Assembly (NCBI RefSeq): GCF_003336805.1
Contig: NZ_QFWJ01000013.1
Span: 28,323 to 92,322, forward strand
Direction of reading: 5' to 3'
Source: Marinospirillum perlucidum
Lineage (GTDB): Bacteria > Pseudomonadota > Gammaproteobacteria > Pseudomonadales > Halomonadaceae
DNA: 64,000 nt
In this document: positions 24,754 through 34,985 of the stretch, piece after piece
How the letters are laid out: each line of letters opens with the position of its first letter
Position numbering within the stretch: the first letter of the stretch is position 1
Made by a program: the position numbers and the translations under genes
Notes under the pieces: model-generated
Seen by the model: only the letters and a program-made list of their open reading frames with translations
The model's database searches: none
What the model was told of the DNA's origin: nothing

Positions 24754-25737
24754 TCAGTCGATCAGGCCAGCTTCACGATAGTAACGCTCTGCACCGGGAT
24801 GCAGGGGCGCAGATAGACCGGCACGGACCATGTCTTCTTTTTCCAGACCCGCAAAGGCTGGATGCAGACGGGTGAAGGTATCAAAGTTATCAAAAACAGC
24901 CTTCACCAGCTGATAGACCTGCTCATCCGGTGTTTCTGCAGTGGTGACCAGAGTTGCGGCAACACCAAAGGTTTCAACGGGATCCGGGTTACCCGCATAT
25001 TCACCGCCAGGGATAGTAGCACGGCGATAGTAGGGGTATTCTGCCAGAAGTTCATCGACGTAATCACCACGGACATTGACCAGACGGCTGTCACAGCTGC
25101 TGGTTGCTTCCTTGATGGAACCACTAGGGTGGCCTACCACGTAAATCATGGCGTCAATGCGATTGTCGCAGAGAGCGCTGGACATTTCTGCCGCTCTAAG
25201 ATCAGCTGCCTGGGCGTAGATATCCATGCTTTGGCCACGCAATTCCTGCAACTGCTCAACCGTTGAACGCTGGCCGGAACCGGGATTGCCTACGTTGACG
25301 CGCTTGCCTTCCAGATCATCAAATTCGGTGGCATTAGCATCCGCGCGGGCAACTACGGTAAAGGCTTCAGGGTGAATAGAGAAAACGGCACGCAGATCCT
25401 CATAAGCACCTGCATCTTCAAACTGGGCTTCACCACGGTAAGCATTGTACTGAACATCAGACTGGGCCACCCCAAAATCCAGTTCGCCAGCCCGGATGGT
25501 GTTCACGTTATAAGCTGAACCCCCGGTACTCTCAACCGAGCAGCGGATACCGTGTTCGCTACGATTACGGTTGACCAGTCTGCAGATAGCGCCACCAGTT
25601 GGATAATAAACACCCGTGACACCACCGGTCCCTATAGTGATAAAGCTTTCATTGGCAAGAACCTGGGAGCTGGCAGTGGCCAGTCCCAAGCCGGCTGTGA
25701 CAGCGGCCGCTGCCAGTGATGTTTTAAGCCTTGACAT
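24754..25737 (-). CDS. TAXI family TRAP transporter solute receptor
   Basis: A 327-residue periplasmic receptor. A signal peptide covers about residues 1-28 with cleavage after VLA. The TAXI signature GTGGVTGVYYPTGGAICRLVN is present at about 36-56, then STGGSAYNVNTIRAGELDFG. It captures substrate for the fused permease downstream; TAXI receptors of known specificity bind glutamate, 2-oxoglutarate or similar acids, and the ligand here is not predictable. It is first in the operon TAXI receptor-permease-Usp. Confidence 0.92.
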   Translation of the reverse strand: MSRLKTSLAAAAVTAGLGLATASSQVLANESFITIGTGGVTGVYYPTGGAICRLVNRNRSEHGIRCSVESTGGSAYNVNTIRAGELDFGVAQSDVQYNAYRGEAQFEDAGAYEDLRAVFSIHPEAFTVVARADANATEFDDLEGKRVNVGNPGSGQRSTVEQLQELRGQSMDIYAQAADLRAAEMSSALCDNRIDAMIYVVGHPSGSIKEATSSCDSRLVNVRGDYVDELLAEYPYYRRATIPGGEYAGNPDPVETFGVAATLVTTAETPDEQVYQLVKAVFDNFDTFTRLHPAFAGLEKEDMVRAGLSAPLHPGAERYYREAGLID

Positions 25738-25828
25738 GCTTTTTCTCCTAAGCTGCTCTTTTTCGATTTTGTTGCTGCGTATCTAAATCTAGGTAGTTGT
25801 TCAGCTGTTGTCAAAGCTTTATAGAGGA

Positions 25829-26437
25829 TTATTTGTAATAGGCGTTTTCGTTGTCACTGTGGTCGGTAACATCACGAACACCTTTCAATTCTGGCAAACG
25901 CTCGAGCAATGTCTTTTCAACACCGTCTTTCAGAGTTAAATCCACTGCTGAGCAACCCTGACAACCACCGCCAAACTGCAGAACCGCAATCTGATCGTCT
26001 GTCAGCTCGATCAGTTTAATCTCACCCCCGTGTGCAGCCAGGCCCGGATTGATATCGCTATAGAGTACATAGTTGATTTGATCGGCCAGCGGGCTATCCT
26101 TGCTGACCTTGGGCATCTTGGCATTGGGTGCCTTGATGGTCAGTTGACCGCCCATGCGATCAGGATTGAAATCGACAACAGCTTCTTCCAGGAAAGGAAT
26201 GCTGTTCTTTTCCAGAAAGACTTTGATTTTTTCCAGTTCAACCACTTCATCACTGGCTTCTTCTTCGCCAGGACGGCAGTAGGCCAGGCAGGTCTCAGCA
26301 TAGGGTGTGCCCGGTTGGGTGATAAAAACGCGGACACCCATACCTTCAACATCCTGCTTGCTCAGCAGTTCGGCCAGATAGTTTTCTGCAGATTCGGTAA
26401 TCTCCAGCGGTTTATTGGGTGCTTCGACTTCGCTCAT
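25829..26437 (-). CDS. nfuA: Fe-S biogenesis protein NfuA
   Basis: A 202-residue scaffold/carrier protein. The N-terminal half is an A-type-like domain ([29 protein letters not shown]), and the C-terminal NifU-like domain has the CxxC Cys159/Cys162 in [10 protein letters not shown]. It transfers 4Fe-4S clusters, especially under oxidative stress or iron limitation. ATG 26437 with GGAAG upstream is preferred over a GTG five codons earlier. Promoter elements were not clear. Confidence 0.94.
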   Translation of the reverse strand: MSEVEAPNKPLEITESAENYLAELLSKQDVEGMGVRVFITQPGTPYAETCLAYCRPGEEEASDEVVELEKIKVFLEKNSIPFLEEAVVDFNPDRMGGQLTIKAPNAKMPKVSKDSPLADQINYVLYSDINPGLAAHGGEIKLIELTDDQIAVLQFGGGCQGCSAVDLTLKDGVEKTLLERLPELKGVRDVTDHSDNENAYYK

Positions 26438-26600
26438 ATACTTTTCTTCCACCTAAGTAAGGAAATTTTCTTAGCTTCATCTTAGTCAATGCAGGCGTGA
26501 AGAACAATACCTTAGTTTTTTGATAGGTCTTTTTATCTGACTCCATCCCTGTGTTTTTGCTAGAATGTTGCAAATTTTTCTGTTGGAGCAGTCAACCTTG

Positions 26601-29600
26601 ATGAACACCCCGACCCCAGCGCGTCTGGACCAACTTTACAAAGCCCTTGAGCAACGCCTGGTGATTCTTGATGGCGGTATGGGCACCCTGATTCAGAACC
26701 AGAAACTCAGCGAAGAAGAATACCGTGGCAGCCGCTTTGCAGACTGGCATCAGGAGGTCAAGGGGAATAATGATCTATTGGTGCTGACCCAGCCCGAGTT
26801 GATCAAGGAGCTGCATGGCCAATACCTGGCCGCCGGTGCGGATATCATCGAAACCAATACCTTCAACTCCACTCGCCTGTCCCAGGCTGATTATGATATG
26901 CAGGAGTTGACCCAGGAACTGAATGAAGCCGGTGCCCGAGTAGCCCGTGAAGCGGCCGACGCCTATTCCACGCCGGACAAACCGCGTTTTGTAGCCGGCG
27001 TGGTAGGACCGACCAGTCGTACCGCTTCTATTTCTCCCGATGTTAATGATCCCGGTTATCGCAACATCACTTTCGATCAACTGGTCGAAAACTATATGGA
27101 AGCCACCGAAGCCCTGATTCGTGGCGGTGCCGATCTCATCCTGTTGGAAACCATTTTCGACACCCTGAATGCCAAGGCAGCTGTCTTTGCCGTGCAGGAA
27201 GTTTTTGAGCGCCAGGGCTATGCCCTGCCCATCATGATTTCCGGCACCATTACCGATGCGTCCGGCCGCACTCTTTCCGGCCAAACCACCGAGGCCTTCT
27301 GGAACAGCCTGCGCCATGCCAAACCCCTCTCCATCGGTTTGAACTGCGCTCTGGGGGCGGAAGACCTGCGCCCCTACATTGAAGAGCTGTCACGGATTGC
27401 AGACACTCATGTCTCTGCCCACCCGAATGCCGGTCTGCCCAATGAATTTGGCGAATACGACCAGACGCCCGAGGAAATGGCCGCCATCCTGCGCGAATTT
27501 GCCCAGTCCGGCCTGATGAACATCATCGGTGGCTGTTGTGGCTCCACGCCTGAGCACATCCAGGCCATTGCCGAGGCCGTAGCCGACTGCCCTCCCCGTA
27601 AAATCCCTGCAATCAGCAAGGCCTGCCGTCTTTCCGGGCTGGAACCCTTCAATATTCACCCGGACTCCCTGTTTGTAAATGTCGGCGAAAGAACCAATGT
27701 CACGGGTTCAGCACGCTTTAAACGCCTTATCCTGGAAGAGGATTACACCACGGCCCTGGAAGTGGCCCTGGAACAGGTGGAAAACGGTGCTCAGGTCATC
27801 GATATCAACATGGATGAGGGGATGCTGGATTCCGAGGCCGCCATGGTCCGCTTCCTCAATCTGATTGCCGGGGAGCCGGATATATCCCGGGTGCCCATCA
27901 TGCTGGATTCTTCCAAGTGGCCGATTCTGGAAGCAGGCCTAAAATGTGTTCAGGGCAAACCCATCGTCAATTCCATTTCCATGAAGGAAGGTGAAGCCGC
28001 TTTTCGTGAGCAGGCGCGCCTGTGCATGCGTTATGGTGCTGCGATTATCGTCATGGCTTTTGATGAAAAAGGCCAGGCCGATACCTTTGAGCGCAAGATT
28101 GAAATCTGTGAAAGAGCCTATCGCCTTCTCGTCGATGAAATCGGTTTTCCAGCCGAAGATATCATTTTTGACCCCAATATCTTTGCCGTGGCTACGGGGA
28201 TCGAAGAGCACAATAACTATGGTGTGGATTTTATCCAGGCCACCGAATGGATTCACCAGAATTTACCCCACGCCTTGATTTCCGGCGGGGTATCCAATGT
28301 GTCCTTCTCCTTCCGCGGTAACAACCCGGTTCGTGAAGCCATCCACTCGGTCTTTCTCTACCATGCGATCAAGGTTGGTATGAGCATGGGCATCGTCAAC
28401 GCCGGTCAGCTGGCCGTCTATGATGATCTGCCCGAAGAGCTCCGCGAAGCCGTTGAGGATGTGGTGCTTAACCGCCGGGACGATTCCACTGAGCGACTTC
28501 TGGATATTGCCGAGAAATACCGGGGTGATGGCAAGTCAGCCGAGAAAAAAGAAGACCTGGAATGGCGTAGCCTCCCGGTCAATGAAAGAATCGCCCACTC
28601 CCTGGTCAAGGGGATTACGGCTTACATCGATGAGGATGTCGAGGAAGCCAGACAGGCAGCCGAGCGTCCTATCCATGTGATCGAAGGCCCGTTGATGGAT
28701 GGCATGAACATCGTGGGAGACCTCTTTGGCGAAGGCAAGATGTTCTTACCCCAGGTGGTCAAGTCCGCCCGGGTCATGAAGCAGGCCGTTGCCCTACTCA
28801 TTCCCTATATCGAAGCGGAAAAATCCGGTGAAGTTCAGACCAAGGGCAAAATCCTCATGGCCACGGTTAAAGGGGATGTCCATGATATCGGCAAGAATAT
28901 TGTCGGGGTGGTGCTTCAGTGTAATAACTATGAAGTCATCGACCTGGGTGTGATGGTTCCTGCAGAAAAAATTCTCAAGGTCGCCAAAGAAGAAAAAGTC
29001 GATATTATCGGCCTCTCCGGTTTGATTACCCCTTCTCTGGATGAAATGGTTCAGGTAGCCAAGGAGATGCAGCGCCAGGGCTTCCAGATTCCTCTGATGA
29101 TCGGTGGTGCGACCACCTCCAAGGCCCATACTGCCGTTAAAATTGACCCCCAGTATGATGAAGCCGTGGTTTATGTCAGCGATGCATCCCGAGCCGTCGG
29201 TGTCGCCAGCAACCTGCTATCCCAAGAACTCAAGCCCGGTTTCATGGCCAAAATCAAGGAAGACTATGATGCGGTGCGTGAGCGCCAGGGTAAGCGCAAG
29301 ACCAAGGCCGCCAGCTGTGACTATGCCCAGGCCGTTGCCAAAAAACCGGTGATAGATTTCACCCAGGAAGCACCGGTCAAACCCAAACAGACGGGCTTGC
29401 AGGTTTTTGATGACTACCCTCTGAGCGAGTTGGTCGAGCGAATCGACTGGACACCCTTCTTTATCAGCTGGAATCTGGTAGGCAAATATCCGGCCATTTT
29501 TGAGGACAAGATCGTCGGCGAAGAAGCCAAAAAACTCTTTGCCGATGCCCAGGAAATGCTGGCTGAACTGATTGAAGGCAAGCAACTCAAGGCCAAGGCG

Positions 29601-30299
29601 GTCCTGGGAATCTGGCCCGCCAATAGTGTTGATGATGATGCCCTGGAAATTTATGCCGATGAAGAGCGCACCCAGGTGATCAAACGCCTGACCCACCTGC
29701 GTCAACAGACTCCGGATAAAAACGGCCATTGCAAGTCGCTGGCAGACTGGATCGCGCCCAAGACTTCCGGGGTGGCGGACTGGGTCGGAGGCTTTGCGGT
29801 CACCGCCGGGATAGGTGCTGAAGAGCTGGCCAAGGAATATGAAGCACAAAATGATGATTACCGCGCCATCATGGTCAAGGCTCTGGCCGACCGCCTGGCA
29901 GAAGCTTTTGCCGAACGCCTCCACGAAAGACTGCGCAAGGAGTTTTGGGGTTATGCTGCTGATGAGAAGCTGGATAACAACCAGCTGATCAAGGAAGCCT
30001 ATCAGGGAATTCGTCCAGCACCTGGCTATCCGGCCTGTCCGGATCATACCGAGAAGGAACACCTCTTTGATCTCCTTCAGGCTACTGAAAACACGGGGCT
30101 GAAACTGACCGAAAGCTTTGCCATGTACCCGACAGCAGCAGTATCCGGTTGGTATTTTGCGCATCCGCGCAGCCAGTATTTCAATCTGGGCAAAATCACC
30201 CGCGATCAGGTTGAAGCCGCCGCTGAAAGTAAAAAAATGGCAGTTAAGGAACTGGAACGCTGGCTTATGCCTGTTCTGGGCTATGATCCGGATCGCTAG
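26601..30299 (+). CDS. metH: Cobalamin-dependent methionine synthase
   Basis: A 1232-residue MetH, close to the usual 1227. The modules are in order: homocysteine/zinc domain (about 10-340, with GGCCGST), pterin-binding methyltetrahydrofolate domain (about 365-620), B12 cap and binding domains (about 645-885, with [10 protein letters not shown] carrying the cobalt-ligating His), and the AdoMet reactivation domain (about 900-1225, with [13 protein letters not shown] and YFNLGKI). It methylates homocysteine to methionine. ATG 26601 matches the family N-terminus; the frame opens earlier at 26565. No cobalamin riboswitch fits the short 163-base gap upstream. Confidence 0.97.
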   Translation: MNTPTPARLDQLYKALEQRLVILDGGMGTLIQNQKLSEEEYRGSRFADWHQEVKGNNDLLVLTQPELIKELHGQYLAAGADIIETNTFNSTRLSQADYDMQELTQELNEAGARVAREAADAYSTPDKPRFVAGVVGPTSRTASISPDVNDPGYRNITFDQLVENYMEATEALIRGGADLILLETIFDTLNAKAAVFAVQEVFERQGYALPIMISGTITDASGRTLSGQTTEAFWNSLRHAKPLSIGLNCALGAEDLRPYIEELSRIADTHVSAHPNAGLPNEFGEYDQTPEEMAAILREFAQSGLMNIIGGCCGSTPEHIQAIAEAVADCPPRKIPAISKACRLSGLEPFNIHPDSLFVNVGERTNVTGSARFKRLILEEDYTTALEVALEQVENGAQVIDINMDEGMLDSEAAMVRFLNLIAGEPDISRVPIMLDSSKWPILEAGLKCVQGKPIVNSISMKEGEAAFREQARLCMRYGAAIIVMAFDEKGQADTFERKIEICERAYRLLVDEIGFPAEDIIFDPNIFAVATGIEEHNNYGVDFIQATEWIHQNLPHALISGGVSNVSFSFRGNNPVREAIHSVFLYHAIKVGMSMGIVNAGQLAVYDDLPEELREAVEDVVLNRRDDSTERLLDIAEKYRGDGKSAEKKEDLEWRSLPVNERIAHSLVKGITAYIDEDVEEARQAAERPIHVIEGPLMDGMNIVGDLFGEGKMFLPQVVKSARVMKQAVALLIPYIEAEKSGEVQTKGKILMATVKGDVHDIGKNIVGVVLQCNNYEVIDLGVMVPAEKILKVAKEEKVDIIGLSGLITPSLDEMVQVAKEMQRQGFQIPLMIGGATTSKAHTAVKIDPQYDEAVVYVSDASRAVGVASNLLSQELKPGFMAKIKEDYDAVRERQGKRKTKAASCDYAQAVAKKPVIDFTQEAPVKPKQTGLQVFDDYPLSELVERIDWTPFFISWNLVGKYPAIFEDKIVGEEAKKLFADAQEMLAELIEGKQLKAKAVLGIWPANSVDDDALEIYADEERTQVIKRLTHLRQQTPDKNGHCKSLADWIAPKTSGVADWVGGFAVTAGIGAEELAKEYEAQNDDYRAIMVKALADRLAEAFAERLHERLRKEFWGYAADEKLDNNQLIKEAYQGIRPAPGYPACPDHTEKEHLFDLLQATENTGLKLTESFAMYPTAAVSGWYFAHPRSQYFNLGKITRDQVEAAAESKKMAVKELERWLMPVLGYDPDR

Positions 30300-30308
30300 G
30301 CAGCGGGT

Positions 30309-31634
30309 ATGCTGAGCCTGGAGCGCACGCGTAAAATTCTGACTCTGGCCCTCCCGATCATGGGGGGGATGCTGAGTCAGAGTTTGCTGAATCTGGTCGA
30401 TGCTGCGCTAGTGGGAAGCCTGGGTGAAAAGGTGCTGGCTGGTGTCGGGGTGGGTGGTTACGCCATTTTTATGCTAACCGCCCTGATTATGGGGCTGTCT
30501 TCCGGCGTCCAGTCCCAGGTAGCCAGACGCCATGGTGCGCGTCTTTATTCAACACGAGCCCTTCCCCTCAATGCAGCCATCCTCCTGGCTCTTCTGTTGA
30601 CCCTGCCTTTAAGTTTTCTGGCCTGGCAGTATGCCCTGCCCCTGGTGGGCCTGATCAACCAGGATCAAGCAGTTCAGCAGGTGGCTGCCGAGTATTTTGG
30701 CTGGCGAAGCCTGGCTCTTTTACCGGTTGCCCTCACCCTCTGTTTTAGAGGTTATTGGCAGGGCATTCATCAATCCGGCATCTATCTGCGCATCATTCTT
30801 TTCACCCATGCCCTGAATATTCTTCTCAGCATCTGGCTGATACATGGCGGGCTGGGGGTTCCAGCTCTGGGGGCCACCGGTGCGGCTCTGGGCTCCAGCC
30901 TTTCGGTAACCTGCGGAGCTCTGGTCTGGGGCTGGTTAACCTGGAAAAAAGCCTGCCCCAGTGGTTTTTTCTTTCAGCCAACCTCACTCAATCTTTTATG
31001 GCGAACCCTGCGACTGGCAGCACCCAATTCTCTGCAACAGTTTCTTTTTGCCATGAGCTATGCGGTTCTCTTCTGGTTTTTGGGGCAGATCAGCACCCCC
31101 AGCGTAGCTGTCGGCCATGTGCTTGTTCACCTCTCTCTCCTGTTGATCCTGCCTGGGGTGGGCCTGGGTATGGCGGCCATGACGCTGGTGGGCTCCAGCC
31201 TGGGCGAAGAAGCCGGCGATGAGGCTCATCGCTGGGGCTGGCATGCCGTACGCCTGGCAGCCGTCACCCTGGCCTTTCTGGGGCTTCCCATGCTGGTGTT
31301 CCCTGAAGAAATACTCAGCCTGTTTCTTTATGATGCCCATCTGATTGAGCTGGGGCGGGTTCCCCTGATGCTGACCGGCATCATGATCACTTTGGATTCA
31401 GCAGCCATTGTCTTCAACCAGGCTTTGCAGGGTGCCGGTGCCCAGCGCCAGGTCATGCAAATCAGTCTTTCCCTGCAGTGGCTGGTCTTTCTCCCTGCCG
31501 CCTGGTTTGTCGGTATCTATTGGGAAGGTGGACTTTTAGGTATCTGGTACGCCCAACTAGGCTATCGAATTCTTAACTCCTGTGTGTTTGCCTGGATCTG
31601 GCAACAAAGACGCTGGCAGGAACTGGAAGTTTAG
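30309..31634 (+). CDS. MATE family multidrug/sodium antiporter
   Basis: A 441-residue membrane transporter with about 12 helices. The N-terminal half has the MATE pattern LALPIMGGMLSQSLLNLVDAALVGSLGEKVLAGVG, and the second half LRLAAPNSLQQFLF and ALQGAGAQRQVM. It exports cationic drugs or metabolites using sodium or proton gradients; the substrate cannot be inferred. The start is 9 bases after metH, so it is probably cotranscribed with it. Confidence 0.9.
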   Translation: MLSLERTRKILTLALPIMGGMLSQSLLNLVDAALVGSLGEKVLAGVGVGGYAIFMLTALIMGLSSGVQSQVARRHGARLYSTRALPLNAAILLALLLTLPLSFLAWQYALPLVGLINQDQAVQQVAAEYFGWRSLALLPVALTLCFRGYWQGIHQSGIYLRIILFTHALNILLSIWLIHGGLGVPALGATGAALGSSLSVTCGALVWGWLTWKKACPSGFFFQPTSLNLLWRTLRLAAPNSLQQFLFAMSYAVLFWFLGQISTPSVAVGHVLVHLSLLLILPGVGLGMAAMTLVGSSLGEEAGDEAHRWGWHAVRLAAVTLAFLGLPMLVFPEEILSLFLYDAHLIELGRVPLMLTGIMITLDSAAIVFNQALQGAGAQRQVMQISLSLQWLVFLPAAWFVGIYWEGGLLGIWYAQLGYRILNSCVFAWIWQQRRWQELEV

Positions 31635-31803
31635 AAGCGGCTGGTAATCACTTGATGCTGGTTTCAAAGGAAGGCCACCCAAGACCTGGTTAGGCCGCAA
31701 CTTCTTTCATGTGCCCTGCCCGGACTGAGCCTCGATGACTTTTTAGCCCTTGGCGGCCCCAGAACATCAAGAAAACCCTAGCCAACCCAGGCCCTGCAGC
31801 ATT

Positions 31804-31828
31804 AAAAAACCCGGCCTAAGCCGGGTTT
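31804..31828 (-). terminator. Terminator after the motA/motB pair
   Basis: AAACCCGGC (31807-31815), loop CTAA, GCCGGGTTT (31820-31828). On the minus strand the stem runs into six T residues (complement of 31809-31804), so it terminates the stator operon, 27 bases after the motB stop. The rest of the 31635-31854 gap holds nothing I can identify. Confidence 0.8.
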
Positions 31829-31854
31829 AAAAAGGTTTTATTAAGCTCAAACAT

Positions 31855-32658
31855 TTAGCGATAGGTGGGAACCTGCTGGATACCCTGGAAAACTTCACGC
31901 TCCTCGGTAATATCCCTTTCCATCAACAGAATTTCCACCCGACGGTTTTTGGTTCGACCTTCAGGAGTCGCATTGGTGGCAATAGGACGCGCATCACCAT
32001 TACCCACGACATAGAGGTATTCCTCATTCATATCGCTCATCCAGGTCAGCTCGTGGGCAACCGAAGTGGCACGAGCGGCTGATAACTCCCAGTTAGAGCG
32101 ATAACGGTCTGTGTTGATGGGTACATTATCGGTATGCCCACCTACAACGACATACATTTCATACTCGGAAATCAAATCTCCGACTCGCTGGATGATGGGG
32201 ACCATCTGGGGTTCCAGCCAGTCACTGGCAGAGCCAAAGGCAGCATCGTCGGGGAAGCGAATGATAATGTGATCCTCATCCCTTTCCACAATCATCAGGC
32301 CACGTTCGATTTCATCGGTGAAATTGGTTTCCAGACGGTTGCCGATGGCATCCAGCTGGTCTTCTGAGCCGGTCTCTTCCGTAGTGGGAGGTTCAGGCTT
32401 GATAGGTTCGATAATGTTTTCGGTCCGGGGCGGATTGTCCACGGGAATCAGGTTCAGGGGGTTCATCATCTGAAAACCGAAAGCATCCTGCAGAGCCATG
32501 GAAATAGCGCGGTAGCGTTCCTGCTCCATGGTCGAGAAAGAAAGAATCAGAACGAAAAACACCAAAAGTAGTGTCATCATGTCGGCAAAGGTCACCATCC
32601 ATTTGGGAACCGGTGCGTCTTCAACCTTCTTTTTTTTCGGTTTCTGGCTCTGATTCAT
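31855..32658 (-). CDS. motB: Flagellar stator protein MotB/PomB
   Basis: A 267-residue stator subunit. A basic N-terminus (KPKKKK) precedes a single membrane helix at about 20-44 containing the ion-carrying Asp26 (VTFADMMTLLLVFF). A periplasmic OmpA-like peptidoglycan-binding domain follows, with VVVGGHTDNVPI and NRRVEILL. It anchors the stator to the cell wall. The TFxDMMTLL form resembles sodium-type PomB, but ion choice cannot be settled from this. It lies 21 bases after motA. Confidence 0.92.
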   Translation of the reverse strand: MNQSQKPKKKKVEDAPVPKWMVTFADMMTLLLVFFVLILSFSTMEQERYRAISMALQDAFGFQMMNPLNLIPVDNPPRTENIIEPIKPEPPTTEETGSEDQLDAIGNRLETNFTDEIERGLMIVERDEDHIIIRFPDDAAFGSASDWLEPQMVPIIQRVGDLISEYEMYVVVGGHTDNVPINTDRYRSNWELSAARATSVAHELTWMSDMNEEYLYVVGNGDARPIATNATPEGRTKNRRVEILLMERDITEEREVFQGIQQVPTYR

Positions 32659-32679
32659 AGCAGGGAGCTGTCCTTATGC

Positions 32680-33456
32680 CTATTCGACTTCTTCATTCAT
32701 GTTAACTGTACCGCGCTGGTACTCAGGCAGGTAGGTTTCCAGCAATTCGTCCAGAACCTGCGGGTTCATGCCGTTATAGATACCCATAACCGAATCAATA
32801 ATCAGCTCCATGTTGTTATTGAGTTCATCGCCTTTAAGAGCCAGCTTGTCAGCAATGGGCAGGAAAACCAGCTGGGCCATCAAAGAGCCGTAGAAAGTTG
32901 TCAAAAGGGCAACGGCCATACCTGGCCCCAAGGCTGTAGGATCATCCAGGTTATTCAACATGGCAACCAGACCCACCAGGGTGCCGATCATACCAAAGGC
33001 CGGTGCCAGGTCACCAAAGGCACGAAAAACCTTCTCACCGATCGATTTGCGATCGATGGTCAGAGACATTTCTTTGAAGAGAACTTCCTGGATAAATTCC
33101 GGTGCACTGCCATCCACACACATTTGCACCCCTTTCTGGAAGAAGGGGTTATCGATGGGCTCATCTTCCAGACCGAGAAGACCATTACGGCGTGCGATAC
33201 GCGAAAGTCGGTTGGCCAGGGCGATAATTTCGCGGGGGTTATCATTGCGCTCGAAGAAGGCGGTCGCAAAACCTTCCTTGATCCCGATCAGGTAACTTTG
33301 AACGCGGAATTTGATCAGGGCTGCAGAAAAGGTCCCCCCCATAACCAGGAGAATACCCGGCAGGTTGAAGAAAAGACCCAAGTCCGCACTGGTGATGATA
33401 GCCAAAACGACAAGCGTCAGACCCAAAACCAAACCAAGTAATGTAGCAAGATCCAT
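32680..33456 (-). CDS. motA: Flagellar stator protein MotA/PomA
   Basis: A 258-residue inner-membrane protein with four helices, near residues 3-22, 30-50, 149-172 and 183-204. The cytoplasmic loop has FFQKGVQMCVDGSAPE, and the third helix region reads FGMIGTLVGLVAMLNNLDDP with the conserved proline, typical of MotA/PomA. With MotB it forms the ion channel that turns the flagellum. PomA-like features and the marine setting suggest sodium drive, which is inference. Confidence 0.92.
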   Translation of the reverse strand: MDLATLLGLVLGLTLVVLAIITSADLGLFFNLPGILLVMGGTFSAALIKFRVQSYLIGIKEGFATAFFERNDNPREIIALANRLSRIARRNGLLGLEDEPIDNPFFQKGVQMCVDGSAPEFIQEVLFKEMSLTIDRKSIGEKVFRAFGDLAPAFGMIGTLVGLVAMLNNLDDPTALGPGMAVALLTTFYGSLMAQLVFLPIADKLALKGDELNNNMELIIDSVMGIYNGMNPQVLDELLETYLPEYQRGTVNMNEEVE

Positions 33457-33749
33457 ATTGCGATCCTTAATGAATACAGCATTAATCTAGGGGTTTATCT
33501 ACCCAAGGGATAGGCACCGACCCGGATATGATAGCAGCCTTGACGCGTTTGCACAGCCATAGACCCCAGCCTTTTGTATTTCAAAGTACCGAGAAGAGAA
33601 CCAAAACGCAAAAAATGGTATTTTTTTGCAATTATCAAGCACCTAATCGGCAGGAGTTCCTCTTTTTAAACTGTTTTTTTGCTGCTTGCCAGTTTTTAAT
33701 GTAAAGTTTCTTGCTGTATAAGCAATCACTAATGATGAGGAGTATCAAC

Positions 33750-34208
33750 ATGCTTAAAAAGAGTTTGACACTGGTTGCAGCGGGAATTTTTGCGACCAGT
33801 GCCCTGGCCAATGACCTCTTTGCCCCTGAAGACGCTGTCGAGTATCGTCAGGCACTTTATCAAGTAATGGCCGCCCAAATGAGTGTGATGGGTGGTATGG
33901 CCAAAGGTGAGCTGGCATTTGACCGTGAGGAATTCCGAACCCGTGTTGGCAATCTGGGCAAGGTGGCGCCAATGGTTCCTGAAACCTACTTCCCCGCCAC
34001 GAGCGAGGTGGAAGACAGCCGCCTGAGCTCTGAAGCCTGGGAGGATATGGAAGGATTCCAGGAAAAAGGCCAGGCCTTTGGTCAGGCTCTGCAGCAGTTG
34101 ACTCAGGCAGCCACCGCTGAAGATTTTGATTTGGCAGCAGCTCGCTCGCAGGTGGGTAATCTGGGCAAGACCTGTCGTGGTTGCCATGATGATTATCGTG
34201 AAGACTGA
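33750..34208 (+). CDS. Cytochrome c' (c556-type), periplasmic
   Basis: A 152-residue protein with a signal peptide ending near ALA (residue 20) and a C-terminal heme motif CRGCH, as in the four-helix-bundle cytochrome c' family. Such proteins bind NO or act as small electron carriers. ATG 33750 follows GAGGAG; the frame opens earlier at a non-ATG codon. It is convergent with a cytochrome b561 gene, with a terminator between them. A second member of the family is at 44936-45406. Confidence 0.88.
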   Translation: MLKKSLTLVAAGIFATSALANDLFAPEDAVEYRQALYQVMAAQMSVMGGMAKGELAFDREEFRTRVGNLGKVAPMVPETYFPATSEVEDSRLSSEAWEDMEGFQEKGQAFGQALQQLTQAATAEDFDLAAARSQVGNLGKTCRGCHDDYRED

Positions 34209-34234
34209 TTATTAAAAAAACCGCAAGAAGCGAT

Positions 34235-34261
34235 AAAGAGGCCTTAAAGGCCTCTTTTTTT
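34235..34261. terminator. Terminator between cytochrome c' and cytochrome b561 genes
   Basis: AAAGAGGCCT (34235-34244), loop TAA, AGGCCTCTTT (34248-34257), then further T to 34261. The symmetric A and T flanks suit termination of both converging genes; it overlaps the last codon of the b561 gene. Confidence 0.8.
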
Positions 34262-34928
34262 ATAGCCCGTTAAAAATCCAATAAACAGGCAGGACTGCCA
34301 GAACCACGGCAATCAGAAAACGCAGCCAGGGAAAAGCCTGATTCTTCCTATCCAGGTCTGCTGCCTGAGGATCAGCCGGCTTGCTACCCACAAGCATGGC
34401 CTTCACCAGATTATCACCTTTTAAGCGATAAACCAGAATGGCCATCAGATGGATCACGATCAAAGCCAGCAAGAGATTAAAAAAACGATGGTGCCAAGTG
34501 GTCATCCATTCGGACACAGCGGCGGGCACCAGGGAATAGAGGGGACCAGGAAAGAGAAAATCATCAATAAACAGTCCTGTGGTCAATTGTAGTCCCATCA
34601 CCAGCAGCAACAAAACCACCATAGCGCCCCCCAGGGGATTGTGGCCCAGGTAGCTTGCCTTTCGACCCTTTAAAAAGCCTGTAAGATAAGTCCACATAGC
34701 GCCGGGGCTACGCACAAAGCATCCGAAGCGAGCATAGGGTGTTCCCACAAAACCCCAGATCACCCGGTAAATCAGTAGACCCATCAAGACCTGAGCAAAA
34801 AGCTGATGGATTTGAGGGTCCAGGCGGGTATACCAGAGTGCAAAAATTATGACAGGCAACGACCAATGAAATACCCTTATCGACCAGTCCCAGACTTTGA
34901 TATTCTCAACCCTATCCTGATCTTGCAT
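34260..34928 (-). CDS. Cytochrome b561 family protein
   Basis: A 222-residue di-heme b-type membrane protein. It has four core helices plus one at the C-terminus. Candidate heme His residues are in VFHWSLPVIIF (residue about 20), MTTWHHRFFNLLLALIVIHL and LGHNPLGG, which matches the bacterial cytochrome b561/hydrogenase b-subunit-like family. It transfers electrons in the inner membrane, often to a small cytochrome c; the convergent cytochrome c' gene is a possible partner. Confidence 0.85.
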   Translation of the reverse strand: MQDQDRVENIKVWDWSIRVFHWSLPVIIFALWYTRLDPQIHQLFAQVLMGLLIYRVIWGFVGTPYARFGCFVRSPGAMWTYLTGFLKGRKASYLGHNPLGGAMVVLLLLVMGLQLTTGLFIDDFLFPGPLYSLVPAAVSEWMTTWHHRFFNLLLALIVIHLMAILVYRLKGDNLVKAMLVGSKPADPQAADLDRKNQAFPWLRFLIAVVLAVLPVYWIFNGL

Positions 34929-34985
34929 TTATAAGCTACTCCTAATTAATCCTGATCAGTCACTTTACACCAAGAGGACATGAAG

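Noticed and set aside
26438..26600. A cobalamin or SAM riboswitch ahead of metH
   Set aside because: The gap is only about 160 bases and lacks the conserved B12-box or SAM-box elements.
29217..30164. A 315-codon minus-strand open frame opposite metH
   Set aside because: Fully inside the metH reactivation domain on the other strand, with a composition typical of a reverse-frame shadow.
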